Program-made: the position numbers and the translations under genes
Assembly (NCBI GenBank): GCA_016875515.1
Contig: VGRA01000184.1
Span: forward strand, 1-5,976
Direction of reading: 5' to 3'
Source of the DNA: Deltaproteobacteria bacterium
GTDB taxonomy: Bacteria > Myxococcota > Myxococcia > Myxococcales > Myxococcaceae
Length of the DNA: 5,976 nt
Notes under the pieces: model-generated
The model's database searches: none
Seen by the model: only the letters and a program-made list of their open reading frames with translations
Told to the model about the DNA's origin: nothing
Shown here: in pieces, positions 1 to 5,209 of the stretch
How positions within the stretch are numbered: position 1 is the stretch's first letter
Layout of the letters: each line of letters opens with the position of its first letter

Positions 1-21
1 CCTCTGCTTCTTCTCTCCATC
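1..21. repeat. Left copy of 21-bp direct repeat flanking the IS element
   Basis: These 21 bases, starting CCTCTGCTTC and ending TCTCCATC, recur exactly at 2505-2525. They abut the left end of the IS element at base 22. The copy may extend further left, beyond the window. The repeat is longer than the 4-8 bp target duplication usual for IS21 elements, so its origin is unclear. Confidence 0.85.
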
Positions 22-73
22 TGATGCGGACGCTCTGAAAGTGATCCACCGGGCGCTCTGAAACTGATCCACC
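22..73 (+). repeat. Left terminal inverted repeat of the IS, with two tandem binding motifs
   Basis: Two 20-bp copies (31-50 and 54-73) of CGCTCTGAAASTGATCCACC differ at one base and are spaced 23 bp apart. The block matches, in inverted orientation, the right end at 2446-2498. Multiple terminal repeats are typical of IS21 and are thought to be transposase binding sites. Confidence 0.9.
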
Positions 74-91
74 CCGCAACGGGGAGAGCTT

Positions 92-108
92 GCCGGGCGA
101 AGCCCGGT
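92..108 (+). other. Small hairpin in the istA leader
   Basis: CCGGGC (93-98) and GCCCGG (102-107) form a 6-bp stem around a GAA loop, extendable by one G-U pair. It lies about 25 nt before the likely istA start. No T-run follows, so it is not an intrinsic terminator. It could impede read-through transcription or translation into istA, but that is a guess. Confidence 0.4.
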
Positions 109-133
109 CTGCCTTCCCAGAGGGATGTTGCGG

Positions 134-1606
134 ATGGATGCGGTGACGACGATCCGGCACCTGGTGCTGGTGAAGAGGCTGTCGCAGCGAGAGGTGGCGC
201 GGCGACTTGGTGTGTCCCGAAACACGGTGCGGCGGTACGTGGAGGGGGCACCGGTCGGCGATCGACGCCCGACGCCACGGGACGCCCCCAAGCTGGGGGC
301 GGTACGCGACCGGCTGGAGTCGCTGCTCCGTGAGTCCCCGCGTTGGACAGCGGGCAAGCAGCGGCTGACCGCCACGCAGCTGTGGCGGATGGTGCGCACC
401 GAGGGACACACGGTGGGGCTGACGCTCGTGAAGCGGTACGTGCGCGAGTGGCGACGCCAGCGCGCCGAGGTATTCGTCCCGCTGGTGTACCGGCCCGGCG
501 ACCTCGGCGAGGTGGATTTCTTCGAGGTGCTGGTGGACGTGGCAGGCCGTCGGCAGAAGGCGTGGATGTTTCTGCTGCGCGGCATGGCCTCCGGCCGGGA
601 CTTCGCGTGGGTGTACCCGCGGCAGGACCAGACGTGCTTCCTGGACGGGCACGTGCGGGCCTTCCGGCACCTGGGCGCGGTGTACCAGCGGATGCTGTAC
701 GACAACCTCCGGCCAGCGGTGGCGAAGGTGCTGTTGGGCAGCGAGCGGACGCTGACGGCGCGGTTTGCCGCGCTCGCAAACCACTACCTCTTCGAGCCGT
801 GCTTCGCCCGCCCTGCGACGGGCCACGACAAGGGCGGCGTCGAGGGACGCGGCAAAGGGGTGCGCTGGGCACACCTGGTGCCCATCCCCTCCGGGGACAG
901 CCTCGAGGCCATCAGCCGCGCGTTGCAGGCGAGGCTGGATGCCGAGGCGCAGCAAAAGCGGGACGCGGAGGGGCGCACCGTCGCCGAGCGCTTCGCCGAG
1001 GAAGTGCCGCGGATGTTGCCGCTGGCGGCCGCGGCCTTCCAACCCGCCGAAGCGCGCTCCGTGACGGCCAGCCGGCGGGCGCTCGTCACGGTGTACGGCG
1101 GGGCCTACTCCGTGTGGTGCCACTGGGCCGGGCTGACGCTGACGGCGTATGTGGGCGTGGACACGGTGGAGGTGGCCGGCCCCGACGGACGCGTAGCGCA
1201 CCCGCGTTTGGGTTTTGGCAGGCGTAGCGTGGACTACCGGCACTACCTGCCGGAGTTGGCGCGCAAGCCACAGGCCCTGCGCCAGGTGGTGGACGAGCTG
1301 CTGCCCCGCCTGGACGCACGGTACGCCCGCGCGTGGGCGCACCTGGTGGACGTGCATGGCCCACGGCAGGGCGCGCGCGTCATGGCGCAGGTGCTCAAGG
1401 CCGTGGGCACCGAGGGCGAGGACGCCGTCGCAAGGCGGCTGGAGGCCGCCCTGAAGTCCGGAGAGCCACTGCAGCTGGCCGTCCGGCCGCTGGCGGCCGC
1501 GATGCCGCCCCTGCCGCAGGAGGCGCTGCCAGAGGCTTTACGCGCGGTGGCGGTGGCCACGGCACGCGCCGCGGACTTCGATGCCCTGCTGGGAGGTGCA
1601 GCGTGA
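134..1606 (+). CDS. istA: IS21-family transposase IstA
   Basis: IstA is the DDE-type transposase that cuts and joins the IS ends, acting with the IstB ATPase. From the ATG at 134 the protein is 490 residues, normal for the family. An N-terminal helix-turn-helix spans about residues 15-36 (LSQREVARRLGVSRNTVRRY). The catalytic core carries the expected acidic triad: D128 in GEVDFF, D190 in YDNLRPAV and E237 in HDKGGVEGR. A C-terminal DNA-binding and IstB-interacting region follows. An in-frame ATG at 125 exists, but the purine-rich CAGAGGG (118-124) abuts it directly and sits 9 nt before the ATG at 134, so 134 is preferred. The stop codon overlaps the istB GTG start. No frameshift or missing motif is visible. 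Family assignment is very secure; the start is moderately so. Confidence 0.95.
   Translation: MDAVTTIRHLVLVKRLSQREVARRLGVSRNTVRRYVEGAPVGDRRPTPRDAPKLGAVRDRLESLLRESPRWTAGKQRLTATQLWRMVRTEGHTVGLTLVKRYVREWRRQRAEVFVPLVYRPGDLGEVDFFEVLVDVAGRRQKAWMFLLRGMASGRDFAWVYPRQDQTCFLDGHVRAFRHLGAVYQRMLYDNLRPAVAKVLLGSERTLTARFAALANHYLFEPCFARPATGHDKGGVEGRGKGVRWAHLVPIPSGDSLEAISRALQARLDAEAQQKRDAEGRTVAERFAEEVPRMLPLAAAAFQPAEARSVTASRRALVTVYGGAYSVWCHWAGLTLTAYVGVDTVEVAGPDGRVAHPRLGFGRRSVDYRHYLPELARKPQALRQVVDELLPRLDARYARAWAHLVDVHGPRQGARVMAQVLKAVGTEGEDAVARRLEAALKSGEPLQLAVRPLAAAMPPLPQEALPEALRAVAVATARAADFDALLGGAA
1591..1596 (+). promoter_or_regulatory. Ribosome binding site deciding the istB start
   Basis: GGGAGG lies inside the last codons of istA, 6 nt before the GTG at 1603. 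It supports a GTG start overlapping the istA stop, and translational coupling of the two genes. Confidence 0.75.
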
Positions 1607-2427
1607 GTCGCGAGGACGTGGTGGGAGAGCTCATCCGCGCCCAGGCGCGAGCGCTCAAAATGCCCGGCCTGGCCCGCGTCTTCGAGCCGCTCGCCCGGCA
1701 GGCGCGCGAGGAGAGGTGGAGCGTCGAGGACTACCTCCATGAGGTGCTGTCCGCGGAGCAGACGTCACGGGCGGACTCGGCGGTGCGCTACCGCATCAAG
1801 GAGGCGCGCTTCCCCGAGGTGAAGACGCTCGACAGCTTCGACTTCACGGAAGCGGAGGGTGTGGAAGCGGCCGACGTGACGGCGCTGGGGCGCTGCGACT
1901 GGGTGGACAAGGCGAAGAATGTCCTCCTCGTCGGCCCTATAGGAACGGGCAAGACGCACCTGGCCACCGCGCTGGGCGTGGAGGCTGCCCGCAGGCGGCA
2001 CACGGTGGCCTTCTGGCGAGCGGCAGACCTCGTCCGGCTGCTCGTCGAAGCCCGTGACGCGAGGGAGCTGTCCAGGCTGCAACGACGGCTGCTGCGCGTG
2101 GACGTCCTCATCCTCGACGAACTGGGCTTTGTGCCCTTCGACAGAACGGGCGGGGAACTGCTCTTCAACGCCGTGGCGGATCGCTACGAGCGAAAGAGCC
2201 TCGTCGTCACCAGCAACCTGCCTTTCTCCGAGTGGCCCAAGGTGTTTGCCGGAGACGAGAAGCTGACGACAGCACTGCTCGACAGGCTCGCAGACGGAGC
2301 CACCATCCTCACGCCGCGGGGGAAGAGCTTTCGGATGCGGAGGAGAACATCCACGGAGGGGCCGCCTCCGCTCGCTACGCTCGCTCCGGCGGCCGACAAC
2401 AAGGCGACGAAGGTGAAGTCGAAGTAG
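1603..2427 (+). CDS. istB: IS21-family helper ATPase IstB
   Basis: IstB is a DnaC/DnaA-like AAA+ ATPase that helps the transposase select and capture target DNA. From GTG 1603 the protein is 274 residues, close to the usual 240-270. It has an N-terminal helical region (1-75), Walker A GPIGTGKT at 111-118, Walker B VDVLILDELG at 166-175, a sensor-1 TSN at 203-205 and an arginine-bearing LLDRL at 225-229. The GTG overlaps the istA TGA and has a good ribosome binding site; the frame stays open further upstream inside istA, but those starts would be antisense to the family's known length. About 25 low-complexity residues rich in P, A and K follow the conserved SFRMRRR. They are encoded partly by a palindromic stretch (2354-2394) and may not belong to the core protein. 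Function is secure. Confidence 0.95.
   Translation: MSREDVVGELIRAQARALKMPGLARVFEPLARQAREERWSVEDYLHEVLSAEQTSRADSAVRYRIKEARFPEVKTLDSFDFTEAEGVEAADVTALGRCDWVDKAKNVLLVGPIGTGKTHLATALGVEAARRRHTVAFWRAADLVRLLVEARDARELSRLQRRLLRVDVLILDELGFVPFDRTGGELLFNAVADRYERKSLVVTSNLPFSEWPKVFAGDEKLTTALLDRLADGATILTPRGKSFRMRRRTSTEGPPPLATLAPAADNKATKVKSK
2354..2394 (+). other. Overlapping inverted repeats inside the 3' end of istB
   Basis: Two mutually exclusive stems share bases: CGGAGG (2354-2359) with CCTCCG (2365-2370), and GGCCGCC (2360-2366) with GGCGGCC (2388-2394). The loop of the second contains a short direct repeat, GCTCGCTAC/GCTCGCTCC. The stretch encodes the low-complexity tail of IstB. It could be a small palindromic insertion or an RNA structure near the end of the transcript. 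Confidence 0.5.
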
Positions 2428-2445
2428 GCTGGCAGTCCAACTTGG

Positions 2446-2498
2446 GGTGGATCAGTTTCACGGCGCCCAGGTGGATCAGTTTCAGACCGCCCGAATCA
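2446..2498 (-). repeat. Right terminal inverted repeat of the IS, with two tandem binding motifs
   Basis: Two copies of a 20-bp motif (2446-2465 and 2470-2489), starting GGTGGATCAGTTTCA, are spaced 24 bp apart. Read in reverse they match the left-end motifs, and the similarity runs on to TGATTCGG at 2498-2491. The inner copy starts 18 bp past the istB stop. Confidence 0.9.
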
Positions 2499-2504
2499 AG
2501 CCCG

Positions 2505-2525
2505 CCTCTGCTTCTTCTCTCCATC
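2505..2525. repeat. Right copy of 21-bp direct repeat flanking the IS element
   Basis: This is an exact copy of bases 1-21. Six bases (AGCCCG, 2499-2504) separate it from the inferred right end of the element. Beyond 2525 the similarity to the left side ends. Confidence 0.85.
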
Positions 2526-2791
2526 CATCGGGGACACCGTACCCGCCTCTTCGTTGGTGTCCTCCCAACCGGATCAAGCCCAATGCGGACAATTGGGCCG
2601 ATGTGCACGGTAGGGGCGACCTTTGCTGCGTTTTCTTCAAGTTGAATGCGACGCGCTCGCCCCGATGCTCCCCCTGTAGGCGTTGTCGAGCACCAGCAGC
2701 TCGTTCCAGGCGATGTACGGATGAGCTCGGGCTGGTCCTATCGGCAGATAGGACTGCTGCTGCGACCTTGCAGCCAACTGGCCTCGACCAG
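2526..2791. other. Non-coding stretch between the IS and the tRNA terminator, with several palindromes
   Basis: No convincing gene is visible here. Three perfect inverted repeats stand out: GGACACC/GGTGTCC (2532-2538 with 2556-2562, 17-nt loop), GCCCAAT/ATTGGGC (2578-2584 with 2592-2598, 7-nt loop) and GTCCTATC/GATAGGAC (2735-2742 with 2747-2754, 4-nt GGCA loop). None is followed by a T-run. On the - strand about 2655-2745 reads with GC-rich third positions (a patch including YIAWNELLVLDNAYRG, ending at a stop near 2646). It lacks a credible start and matches no family I know, so it may be a gene remnant or chance. Confidence 0.45.
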
Positions 2792-2838
2792 AAAAACGAA
2801 ACCCCCGAAGCTACCGGATTTTTCCAGTCTCTTCGGAG
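2792..2838 (-). terminator. Intrinsic terminator downstream of the tRNA
   Basis: On the - strand CTCCGAAG (2838-2831) pairs with CTTCGGGG (2810-2803), with one G-U pair. An inner stem ACTGG/CCGGT (2828-2824 with 2817-2813) is separated from it by a symmetric AG/AG internal loop. The tract GTTTCGTTTTT (2802-2792) follows. The hairpin starts 8 nt after the tRNA CCA end and would end the tRNA transcript, or the whole cyclase-crp-tRNA transcript. Confidence 0.8.
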
Positions 2839-2846
2839 ATTTGCAG

Positions 2847-2923
2847 TGGTCGGGGAGACAGGATTTGAACCTGCGACCCCTTGGTCCCGAACCGGGCGCT
2901 CCACCAAGCCGAACCACTCCCCG
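2847..2923 (-). tRNA. tRNA-Pro (anticodon CGG), atypical
   Basis: This 77-nt cloverleaf lies on the - strand. The acceptor stem CGGGGAG/CTCCCCG is perfect, followed by discriminator A and an encoded CCA (2849-2847). The D stem is GTTC/GAGC with one G-U pair. The T arm is GCAGG-TTCAAAT-CCTGT. The anticodon loop TTCGGGA gives anticodon CGG, reading CCG proline codons, with the G37 typical of tRNA-Pro. Oddities: the anticodon stem CCCGG/CCAAG has two adjacent C-A oppositions (28-42 and 29-41), and D-loop position 14 is G instead of the nearly universal A. It lies 44 bp after the crp-like stop and just before a strong terminator. Encoded CCA and terminator argue for a functional gene, the oddities for decay or specialisation. 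The identity is firm, the activity is not. Confidence 0.88.
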
Positions 2924-2967
2924 GCGCGGCAGCCTTCGCTCGGGGCGAAACAATGACATCGGTTGCC

Positions 2968-3903
2968 TCAGGTGGGCTTCGGGGGCTGGAGCGGACCGTC
3001 AACGGGGTTCAAGGAAGCCCGCTGGATGTCCAAGGTCCGCTGCAGCAACTCGGCCTTCCGGTCGCTGCGCAGCAGCAGCCACTCCGCTGGGAGTCTGCCA
3101 TCGGAAAAAGCTGCAAGGAGCGTGCCGATCTCCATTCCGATCCCCTTGGCAACCGCGGGCATTTCCTCAAGCCGCACCTCGGCAACCGGTCCGGCCGGCA
3201 TGAGCTGGCTCAATGAGCGCTCGAGTCTTTCTGCGTTTTCAACGAGCTCGCGGGCTCGGAACTTCACGGCCCTGCCGGACGAGGACGCCTCGAAAGAGAC
3301 CAGGTTCAGCCCCTCCATCCGCTTGAGCGCATTCCGGATGCCTGGTTCCCCGGTGTTCAGGAGTTGTGCAATCGTCTCAACGGTTGCCGTCTCGGGCAGC
3401 CGCGTGACGTCGGCGGCAGCACCCGCGGAGGAATCACCTGCTGCCCTGACACCTGGTTGGACTGGGGCCGGTGCCGCAGCAGCGGCCAAGGCAGGTCGCG
3501 CGAGCAACACGAGGAGCCTCGATAGACTGGTGAGCGTATAGCGATCCTCGAAATTAGCGAGCGCCTTCGAGTCGAGCTTCCGGATGCGGGCAATGAGCGC
3601 TTGGAGGATGGTGCGGGCAACGGGTTGTCCCTGGTTCAGGAAGGAAGCCAGTTGTTCCTTTTCCAGGACGAGGAGTTCGCAGTACTCGAGGCACCTGGCC
3701 GCGGTCGAGCGCGCTTGGCCCGTCAGCGCCCCCATCTCGCCAAAGCATTGACCCTGGCGGATGACGTCCAGTTGAATCACCTTGCCTGCCCGGTGGACGT
3801 AGATCTCCACGCTCCCCCGGACCACGACGTAGGCTTGCTCCGCACCATCTCCTTCTTTGAAAATGGACTGGTGTGCCAGGAACGTCTTCGTCGCAGTGCT
3901 CAC
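2968..3903 (-). CDS. Crp/Fnr-like transcription regulator with cNMP-binding domain
   Basis: The 311-residue protein is predicted to be a cytoplasmic DNA-binding regulator responding to a cyclic nucleotide. Residues about 10-110 form a cNMP-binding beta roll followed by the long C helix. The phosphate-binding cassette FGEMGALTGQARSTA (54-68) has the glutamate (E56) and arginine (R65) that bind the ribose and phosphate in true cAMP receptors. Residues about 170-216 form a winged helix-turn-helix whose spacing matches Crp (TVETIAQLLNTGEPGIRNAL). An Ala/Pro-rich stretch (about 136-165) and a tail of about 75 residues (237-311) are additions to the ordinary layout of about 210 residues. The GTG start at 3903 is backed by AAAGGA (3918-3913) 9 nt upstream. 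It lies 5 nt after the stop of the cyclase-FHA gene, so the two are almost certainly co-transcribed. The Crp DNA-contacting residues are not conserved, so the target site probably differs from the TGTGA type. Confidence 0.88.
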   Translation of the reverse strand: MSTATKTFLAHQSIFKEGDGAEQAYVVVRGSVEIYVHRAGKVIQLDVIRQGQCFGEMGALTGQARSTAARCLEYCELLVLEKEQLASFLNQGQPVARTILQALIARIRKLDSKALANFEDRYTLTSLSRLLVLLARPALAAAAAPAPVQPGVRAAGDSSAGAAADVTRLPETATVETIAQLLNTGEPGIRNALKRMEGLNLVSFEASSSGRAVKFRARELVENAERLERSLSQLMPAGPVAEVRLEEMPAVAKGIGMEIGTLLAAFSDGRLPAEWLLLRSDRKAELLQRTLDIQRASLNPVDGPLQPPKPT

Positions 3904-3908
3904 TCAGC

Positions 3909-4943
3909 CTAATCCTTTCGCTTCCCACGCAATGGAAGCGCATGGGTCCGCTCCTCGTCGTCTTCGTCCAGGAGGGCGCGGAACCGCCCCGAGGGAGTGC
4001 CGACAAAAGACTTGTTGTACCTGAAAAGGAGGGTGACCGCATTCCCCAACCTGACCTGCGCGCCTGCCACCAGGGCGACCTCTTCTCCCAACCTCAAGGG
4101 TGCCCCGTTGAGTTCCGTGGGCTTGTCGGTCACCGTACGGAGGCGCAGCTCTCCGGGCCCCCTCCGAAGTTCGAGGTGCCAGCGGCTGATGGCCCTGCCC
4201 AAGACCGTGTCTGCCAGTTCCAGGACGATGTCGTTCGCCGGCTTTCCCTCGTGCTCACGCAAGCGCCCAATGCGAACCAATTCCTTGGAAGGGAGCGCGT
4301 GGAGGTCGCCTGTCTCGAGGACCATGAGCTCATCCGGGAACCCGGGTCCCTCCATCCATTCAAACGCGTAGAGAGCCATGGGCTCGCCAAGGCCCTTCAT
4401 CGTCACGGCTCCGAGCGACTTGCAACGCGACCGTTCCCGGCTCGGTAATTCCGAAAACGCGGAACCGCTCAGCCTGAGTTGTGCAGCATCTGCGGACGAG
4501 GCAATCCGGCTCGCGACATTGACTGCATCACCCGCAACGCTGGCGCCGTCGGTCAACACCTTGCCTGAGTGAACGCCGGCGCGGAGCTTCAGCGCATGCT
4601 CGTGGGTGGTGGACTGGTTGTCCTCGGCAGTCAACCGCATGACCTCCACCATGGCCAGGCAGGCCCGGTCCACGGAGGGGAAACAGGTGAAGGCCCCGTC
4701 CCCGGCGGTGTCCACGATTCGTCCCCCCGTCGTGAGGACAGCACGGGCGAGCAGATCAAGGTGGCGCTGCTGCATTCGGCGGCCTGCCTGATCACCGAAG
4801 CGAGCAAAGTAGGGAGTTGAACCCACGATGTCCGTGAAGGCAAGGGCCAGGGTCTTCCCAAACCGTGCGTTCAAAGTCCGGGCGAGGTCCTCCTGCAACC
4901 TCACCAACTCCGTCATGGTCATCTGCTCCAAGGCGTCCCGCAT
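3909..4943 (-). CDS. Class III adenylate/guanylate cyclase with C-terminal FHA domain
   Basis: From ATG 4943 the protein has 344 residues and no signal peptide or membrane segment, so it should be cytoplasmic. A short helical lead (1-28) precedes a class III cyclase domain (about 30-196). Metal aspartates are D38 in FTDIVGS and D82 in AGDG. The GDAVNVASR motif supplies D139, N142 and R146 for substrate and transition-state contacts. The usual lysine three residues before the GD is aspartate (D78, VDTAGD). An FHA domain (about 222-310) follows, with G226-R227, S253-R254-x-H256 and N279-G280, the phosphothreonine-binding signature. The start is chosen because GGGAG lies 8 nt upstream; in-frame ATG 4958 and TTG 4988 have poor spacing and fall in a 10-bp tandem repeat. 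The gene leads a probable operon with the crp-like gene. It likely makes a cyclic nucleotide under control of a Ser/Thr kinase partner, which is inferred. Confidence 0.9.
   Translation of the reverse strand: MRDALEQMTMTELVRLQEDLARTLNARFGKTLALAFTDIVGSTPYFARFGDQAGRRMQQRHLDLLARAVLTTGGRIVDTAGDGAFTCFPSVDRACLAMVEVMRLTAEDNQSTTHEHALKLRAGVHSGKVLTDGASVAGDAVNVASRIASSADAAQLRLSGSAFSELPSRERSRCKSLGAVTMKGLGEPMALYAFEWMEGPGFPDELMVLETGDLHALPSKELVRIGRLREHEGKPANDIVLELADTVLGRAISRWHLELRRGPGELRLRTVTDKPTELNGAPLRLGEEVALVAGAQVRLGNAVTLLFRYNKSFVGTPSGRFRALLDEDDEERTHALPLRGKRKD
3913..3918 (-). promoter_or_regulatory. Ribosome binding site of the crp-like gene
   Basis: AAAGGA on the - strand lies in the last codons of the cyclase-FHA gene, 9 nt before the GTG at 3903. 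It fixes the GTG start and suggests translational coupling. Confidence 0.7.
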
Positions 4944-4951
4944 GGCGTTCA

Positions 4952-4956
4952 CTCCC
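4952..4956 (-). promoter_or_regulatory. Ribosome binding site deciding the cyclase-FHA start
   Basis: GGGAG on the - strand is 8 nt before the ATG at 4943. It is the best-spaced site among the candidate starts of this gene. Confidence 0.6.
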
Positions 4957-4983
4957 ATCCACTTCCATCCACTTCCATCCACT
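4957..4983. repeat. 10-bp tandem repeat just upstream of the cyclase-FHA start
   Basis: ATCCACTTCC occurs at 4957-4966 and 4967-4976, with a partial third copy (ATCCACT) at 4977-4983. On the - strand this reads GGAAGTGGAT repeated, so it presents several purine-rich GGAAG elements and ATG triplets immediately before the preferred ribosome binding site. The unit is not a multiple of three, so changes in copy number would alter the frame of the more upstream start candidates. Confidence 0.85.
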
Positions 4984-5028
4984 GCCAAACAGCCCGCCCG
5001 GTCTCAGCCGACGCTCCCCGCGTTCTAC

Positions 5029-5052
5029 CCTACTTCCCGTACCTACTTCCCG
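5029..5052. repeat. Two direct repeats of CCTACTTCCCG in the operon leader
   Basis: CCTACTTCCCG occurs exactly at 5029-5039 and 5042-5052, a period of 13 bp. It lies about 90-110 bp upstream of the cyclase-FHA start. The arrangement resembles a tandem operator or activator site, but no known regulator motif is recognised. Confidence 0.6.
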
Positions 5053-5076
5053 GGATGGACCCGGTCCTCGCCCCCC

Positions 5077-5110
5077 AAGAAAAAACATGGGTTGAGAGGT
5101 GTGACCCTGT
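5077..5110 (-). terminator. Possible weak intrinsic terminator after the partial cyclase gene
   Basis: On the - strand ACAGGGT (5110-5104) pairs with ACCC and TGT (5092-5085, one bulged A) around an 11-nt loop. A run of six T and then CTT follows (5085-5077, sharing the last T of the stem). It lies about 100 nt after the stop at 5210. The stem is weak, so this is tentative. Confidence 0.35.
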
Positions 5111-5209
5111 CTTCGCGCAATCCCGGCGGAGCATCAGGGCAGCGGTGTGGCCGGCGTGGGTGAAGCCCCGAGAGTGCGCTGGCCCCTGGGCCGCGGCTCA
5201 CGCCCGCGC

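Larger units (their letters stand above)
22..2498 (+). mobile_element. IS21-family insertion sequence, apparently complete
   Basis: This is a self-contained transposable element of about 2.48 kb, within the normal size range for IS21. It has the family's diagnostic pair of overlapping genes: istA (transposase) and istB (AAA+ ATPase). Its ends are inverted copies of each other. The left end begins TGATGCGGACG, and the right end read inward begins TGATTCGGGCG, so the element has TG...CA termini. Each end carries two tandem copies of a motif of the type CTCTGAAACTGATCCACC. Both reading frames are open with all key catalytic motifs, so it looks recently active or at least undecayed. The exact outer boundaries are inferred from where the inverted similarity stops; the flanking direct repeat is offset by 6 bp on the right. 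Confidence 0.93.
4944..5209. other. Spacer between the two cyclase genes; probable promoter region of the cyclase-FHA/crp operon
   Basis: No gene is visible. The spacer holds a possible weak terminator (5077-5110), an 11-bp direct repeat (5029-5052) and the 10-bp tandem repeat (4957-4983). A promoter for the downstream operon is expected here, but I see no convincing -35/-10 pair or sigma-54 site on the - strand. Confidence 0.5.

Noticed and set aside
22..73. Repeated motifs at the IS ends as a CRISPR-like array
   Set aside because: There are only two copies per end, 3-4 bp apart, inverted at the other end; they are transposon-end repeats.
343..1364. Open frames overlapping istA on both strands
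   Set aside because: High G+C leaves many long shadow frames; their composition is Arg/Ala/Pro-rich, no motif is visible, and istA clearly occupies the region.
1333..1602. Longer istB starting inside istA
   Set aside because: The extra residues are a shadow of istA in another frame, with Arg/Gly/Ala-rich composition. The GTG at 1603 has a good ribosome binding site and gives the family length.
2735..2754. GTCCTATC/GATAGGAC hairpin as a terminator
   Set aside because: No T-run follows on either strand, and the tRNA already has a better terminator at 2792-2838.
2847..2923. tRNA 3' end as an integration (att) site
   Set aside because: No integrase gene is visible, and no direct repeat of the tRNA 3' end occurs in the window.
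2482..2959. Several long open frames on both strands over 2450-3200, including ones reading VAGSNPVSP or QDLNLRPLGPEPG
   Set aside because: These are the classic false proteins produced by translating a tRNA gene and its complement; they cover the tRNA-Pro and lack start signals and family matches.
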